From Desulfobulbaceae bacterium (GTDB lineage: Bacteria; Desulfobacterota; Desulfobulbia; Desulfobulbales; Desulfobulbaceae): a stretch of DNA of 10,042 bases. The stretch spans positions 1-10,042 of the forward strand of contig JALXCX010000464.1 of NCBI GenBank assembly GCA_026990725.1, written 5' to 3'. Of this stretch, positions 7,354 through 10,042 are shown piece after piece. The notes under the pieces were generated by a model. The model saw nothing but the letters and a program-made list of their open reading frames with translations, made no database searches and had not been told where the DNA came from. Made by a program: the position numbers and the translations under genes. Every line of letters starts with the position of its first letter. The stretch's first letter is position 1.

Positions 7354-7414
7354 GTAACTATTCAGGTATCAGCACAATGCTGGCATAACCTGTGCCCGGT
7401 AACTGAATAGTTAC
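7354..7414. repeat. 61-base dyad with perfect 12-base arms between glnD and glnN
   Basis: GTAACTATTCAG (7354-7365) is exactly repeated in inverted form as CTGAATAGTTAC (7403-7414). The dyad continues inward imperfectly: TATC with GGTA, and GCAC (7372-7375) with GTGC (7392-7395). The right arm also belongs to a smaller perfect hairpin, GTAACT-GAAT-AGTTAC (7399-7414), so two pairings exclude each other. A third small palindrome, CAGCA-CAA-TGCTG, lies at 7370-7382. It has no T-run like a terminator. It may be a protein-binding dyad or a copy of a dispersed palindromic repeat. Confidence 0.85.
7381..7396 (+). promoter_or_regulatory. Putative sigma-54 promoter of glnN
   Basis: TGGCATAACCTGTGCC has the invariant GG (7382-7383) and GC (7394-7395) of sigma-54 promoters with exactly ten bases between, and TGGCA matches the -24 box. 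The -12 box reads GTGCC against TTGCW. Transcription would begin near 7407, within the right arm of the dyad, giving a leader of about 130 bases. Glutamine synthetase genes are commonly under sigma-54 and NtrC. I could not find a clear NtrC site pair upstream. Confidence 0.5.
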
Positions 7415-7452
7415 AGGAATTGTTTTTATTGTTTTCAGTAAGTGTTTGAGTC

Positions 7453-7500
7453 GATTAAAAGACGACTGCGTTTGGGACATACAGCGAAGTCCTTTTAATC
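7453..7500 (+). promoter_or_regulatory. Stem-loop in the glnN leader
   Basis: GATTAAAAG (7453-7461) and CTTTTAATC (7492-7500) form a perfect nine-base stem, which can extend by GAC/GTC past a one-base bulge, around a loop of about 30 bases. It ends 35 bases before the glnN start and 24 bases before its ribosome site, with no T-run after it. A role in mRNA stability or translation is possible but not shown. Confidence 0.5.
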
Positions 7501-7524
7501 CCTCATGAACCAGGAACTAACTAA

Positions 7525-7529
7525 AGGAG
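7525..7529 (+). promoter_or_regulatory. Ribosome binding site of glnN
   Basis: AGGAG six bases before the ATG at 7536. It lies outside the leader stem-loop, so that structure would not directly hide it. Confidence 0.85.
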
Positions 7530-7535
7530 AGTGCA

Positions 7536-9716
7536 ATGAGTGGAAGTAATGCTCGCGAACAGGCGATATTTGAAATTACAAATCGTGCGGCAACCCCGGT
7601 AGGTAAACGCAAAACTCTGGACAAAATCTGGGCAAGCGATGTTTTTACCCTGGCGAAAATGGAAGAGGCTTTGTCCAAGAAGGCTTATAAGGCCATGAAA
7701 AACACCATGGAAACCAATGCCCCGCTTGATCCTCAAGTAGCTGACAGTGTTGCGGCTGCACTTAAAGAATGGGCCATTTCAAAGGGTGCTGATTATTTCT
7801 CCCATATTTTTTATCCTCTTACAGGCCTTACCGCTGAAAAACATGATGGGTTTATTCTTACCGAGCCCAACGGCAAGGCAATTACCGAGTTTAACGGCGG
7901 TCTGCTTATCAAGGGCGAGCCGGATGGATCTTCTTTTCCTAATGGTGGAATTCGCCAGACCAATGCGGCCCGTGGCTATACAGCATGGGATCCGACCAGC
8001 CCCGCCTATATCCTGAAAACAAGAAACGGAGCCACTCTCTGTATACCCAGTGTTTTTATCTCGTGGACCGGGGAGTCCATGGATAAAAAAGTACCCCTGC
8101 TTCGTTCGAATGCAGCAATGAATGCGGCGGCAACCAAGGTTTTGAAAAAGGTTGGTGAACGAAATGTCGCCCCTCTTAATTCAAGCTGTGGTGCCGAGCA
8201 GGAATACTTTCTTGTTGATGCTAACTTTGCGAGCCTGCGTCCGGACCTGTTGTTAACCGGACGGACCTTGTTTGGTGCCGCTCCGGCCAAAGGGCAGGAG
8301 TTTGATGATCATTACTTTGGAGCCATTGCTGAACGTGTTCTGGTGTATATGCAAGATGTTGAAGAACAACTGTACCGCCTGGGTATCCCGGCAAAAACTC
8401 GTCATAATGAAGTCGCGCCGGCACAGTTTGAACTTGCCCCTTATTTTGAGGCAGCCAATGTTGCTGCTGATCATCAGCAGATGCTGATGACTGTTCTTAA
8501 AAGTACAGCCAAACGACATGGCTTTGTCTGTCTCCTTCACGAAAAACCTTTTGCCGGTATCAACGGATCCGGTAAGCATGTCAACTGGTCTGTTGGTAAC
8601 TCCACCCAGGGGAACCTGCTTGATCCGGGTGACAAGCCCAACGAGAATCTTAATTTTCTTCTTTTCTGCGGGGCGGTTATTCGCGGCGTCCACCTTTTTG
8701 GGCCTCTGCTTCGGGCGGTGGTTGCCTCAGCCGGTAATGATCACCGCTTAGGGGCCAATGAAGCACCACCTGCAATTCTTTCAGTGTACCTCGGGACCCA
8801 GATTGAGGGCATCTTTGATCAAATTGCCAAAGGGAAACTTGATGGCATTGACGAAAGTGGTTTAATGGATCTTGGTCTTTCCCAGATCATTCCATTTACC
8901 AAGGATGCGGGTGATCGTAACAGAACCTCACCTTTTGCCTTCACTGGCAACCGTTTTGAGTTCAGGGCTGTTGGGTCAGAGCAGTCAGTTGCCGGTTCTT
9001 TAACGGCAATGAACACCATGCTGGCTGACTCTTTGAACTGGATAGCCGGTGAGCTGGATAAAGCAATTGACGGTAAGAGTAACGCTGCAGTTCGTGCCGG
9101 TGTTATCAAGGTGCTGAAGAAGTTGATGAAGGCACACGGAGCCGTTGTTTTTGGTGGCGACGGTTATGCTGCAGCATGGCATAAGGAAGCCGTTGAAAAA
9201 CGTGGTCTGGCAAATCTTCCTACCACCGCTGATGCTCTTCCGGCGCTTCGGGATAAGAAGGTTGTACAGCTCTTTGAAACCACCGGTGTTATGTCTCCTG
9301 TTGAGCTTGATGCCCGTTTTGAGGTAGATGCCGAGATTTATATTCTTAAGATTGCCGTGGAAGCCAAGCTTGTTGTCAGCATGGCAACAAAGACTTTTTA
9401 TCCGGCAGCCACGGCTTATTTATCGGAACTGGCTCAGGCTGCCTCTGCCGCAGCAGAGCTTGGTGTGGATTTTGATAAATCTCTGGCCAAAAGTGTTGCC
9501 GCAAATGTCAAGGGGATGATGAAAGCTGTTGAAAAGCTGAAAAAGGCAATGGCAAAAGATAATTTCAAATCTGTAGAAAAACATATGCAGCATTGTGCCG
9601 GTGAGATTCGTGGCTTAATGGATGAGGTCCGGGGTTATGTTGATGCGCTGGAATCAGAAGTTGCCGATGATTTCTGGCCGCTGCCCAGCTATGAAGAGAT
9701 GCTGTTTATCAAGTAA
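7536..9716 (+). CDS. glnN: Glutamine synthetase, type III
   Basis: Makes glutamine from glutamate, ammonia and ATP in the cytoplasm, the step that uses the ammonium brought in by AmtB. At 726 residues it has the large size of type III enzymes (about 700-730, against roughly 470 for type I), which form dodecamers. Family motifs are clear: GAEQEYFLVD (219-228), RHNEVAPAQFELAP (289-302), the ATP/glutamate region KPFAGINGSGKHVNWS (337-352), LGANEAPPAI (405-414), and NRFEFRAVGSEQS (472-484). The C-terminal third (about 600-700) is rich in Ala and Lys and looks helical, as is usual for the type. The type I adenylylation tyrosine region is absent, so GlnE control is not expected. The gene stands alone between a leader with palindromes and a strong terminator. 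Its link to amtB-glnB-glnD is by position and pathway. Confidence 0.97.
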   Translation: MSGSNAREQAIFEITNRAATPVGKRKTLDKIWASDVFTLAKMEEALSKKAYKAMKNTMETNAPLDPQVADSVAAALKEWAISKGADYFSHIFYPLTGLTAEKHDGFILTEPNGKAITEFNGGLLIKGEPDGSSFPNGGIRQTNAARGYTAWDPTSPAYILKTRNGATLCIPSVFISWTGESMDKKVPLLRSNAAMNAAATKVLKKVGERNVAPLNSSCGAEQEYFLVDANFASLRPDLLLTGRTLFGAAPAKGQEFDDHYFGAIAERVLVYMQDVEEQLYRLGIPAKTRHNEVAPAQFELAPYFEAANVAADHQQMLMTVLKSTAKRHGFVCLLHEKPFAGINGSGKHVNWSVGNSTQGNLLDPGDKPNENLNFLLFCGAVIRGVHLFGPLLRAVVASAGNDHRLGANEAPPAILSVYLGTQIEGIFDQIAKGKLDGIDESGLMDLGLSQIIPFTKDAGDRNRTSPFAFTGNRFEFRAVGSEQSVAGSLTAMNTMLADSLNWIAGELDKAIDGKSNAAVRAGVIKVLKKLMKAHGAVVFGGDGYAAAWHKEAVEKRGLANLPTTADALPALRDKKVVQLFETTGVMSPVELDARFEVDAEIYILKIAVEAKLVVSMATKTFYPAATAYLSELAQAASAAAELGVDFDKSLAKSVAANVKGMMKAVEKLKKAMAKDNFKSVEKHMQHCAGEIRGLMDEVRGYVDALESEVADDFWPLPSYEEMLFIK

Positions 9717-9737
9717 TCCTTTCTTCACAAGGTTTGC

Positions 9738-9767
9738 AAAAAAAGGTCGCTTCGGCGACCTTTTTTT
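9738..9767 (+). terminator. Rho-independent terminator of glnN, probably bidirectional
   Basis: GGTCGC (9745-9750) and GCGACC (9755-9760) enclose a UUCG tetraloop closed by a C-G pair, one of the most stable RNA loops. Seven T follow (9761-9767) and seven A precede (9738-9744), so it would also work for transcripts from the other strand. It begins 21 bases after the glnN stop and separates glnN from the next gene. Confidence 0.96.
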
Positions 9768-9809
9768 ATTTTGCATGTGATGCCCCCTCTCTTTTATTAT
9801 TGTCTTTCT

Positions 9810-9838
9810 TTGTTTTTCCTTTGATACTTCGTTATAAT
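9810..9838 (+). promoter_or_regulatory. Sigma-70-like promoter of the edge ATPase gene
   Basis: A perfect TATAAT (9833-9838) follows TTGTTT (9810-9815) after 17 bases. The -35 box is weak (three of six). The start would be near 9845, about 25 bases before the ATG at 9870. Lying directly after the glnN terminator, it makes the next gene an independent unit. Confidence 0.55.
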
Positions 9839-9869
9839 ATCTATATGAAAGTAAATCGGGAGAGAGCAA

Positions 9870-10042
9870 ATGAATGACAAAAATCCATTTTTTCTGAAAG
9901 AATATGCTGAAGATGAACCTTTCTGCGGCAGGGAGGAACAGGAAAAATATTTAGCAGCCTGTGCCAGAAATATTGATCATGTCGTGTTGATCGCTCCCCG
10001 GCGTACGGGAAAGACATCCCTGATTAAAAGAGTGCAGAAGAC
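9870..10042 (+). CDS. P-loop ATPase of the archaeal-type AAA family, N-terminal part (3' end outside window)
   Basis: The first 57 codons of a gene cut by the window edge. The protein opens with NPFFLKEYAEDEPFCGREEQ and then a Walker A motif, APRRTGKTS (42-50), with Lys48 and Thr49 as nucleotide ligands. An F-x-GRE-type motif about 20 residues before an (S/A)PRR-x-GKTSL P-loop is the hallmark of the ATPase_2 (archaeal-type ATPase, COG1672-like) family of STAND/AAA ATPases found in bacteria and archaea. GGGAG at 9858-9862, seven bases before the ATG, supports this start; an ATG at 9873 is out of frame. Many relatives have no known function. Walker B, sensor and any C-terminal domain are outside the window, so no role can be given. 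It is separated from glnN by a strong terminator and is probably unrelated to nitrogen metabolism. Confidence 0.82.
   Translation, partial: MNDKNPFFLKEYAEDEPFCGREEQEKYLAACARNIDHVVLIAPRRTGKTSLIKRVQK

Noticed and set aside
7505..7549. 14-codon upstream open frame overlapping the glnN start
   Set aside because: No ribosome site precedes its ATG and the short peptide shows no attenuator-like run of codons.

Overview
The window reads as chromosomal DNA of a Gram-negative, probably anaerobic bacterium. Gene order and protein style (AmtB, PII, GlnD and a type III glutamine synthetase side by side, a fused ManC, a stand-alone PilZ protein) suggest Desulfobacterota, perhaps Desulfobulbales. That placement is inference from impression; no marker gene is present. 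Codon use looks uniform, and no rRNA, tRNA, CRISPR array or insertion sequence is visible.

Left part (1-2368): the 3' end of a phosphomannomutase gene (manB/cpsG) is followed by a complete bifunctional mannose-1-phosphate guanylyltransferase/mannose-6-phosphate isomerase (manC). Together they make GDP-mannose for exopolysaccharide or LPS. A small PilZ (c-di-GMP receptor) gene converges on manC from the other strand and has a very good sigma-70 promoter of its own at 2449-2477.

Middle (2369-7181): a 587-base gap carries the pilZ promoter and the amtB control region. Then come amtB (ammonium channel), glnB (PII) and glnD (PII uridylyltransferase/uridylyl-removing enzyme). glnB and glnD overlap by one base (TGATG). 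This is a compact sensing module: GlnD reads glutamine and sets the uridylylation of PII at Tyr51, and PII gates AmtB.

Right part (7182-10042): a 354-base gap holds a sigma-54-type GG-N10-GC element inside a 61-base dyad with perfect 12-base arms, plus a second stem-loop closer to the gene. It precedes a type III glutamine synthetase (glnN), which ends at a textbook terminator with a UUCG loop. After that, a sigma-70-like promoter leads into the first 57 codons of a P-loop ATPase cut by the window edge.

The genes are of known families. The least explained parts are non-coding: the nested palindromes before glnN and the long amtB leader with a dyad over its promoter. I see no convincing wholly new protein system. 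The truncated ATPase is the one gene whose role is open.
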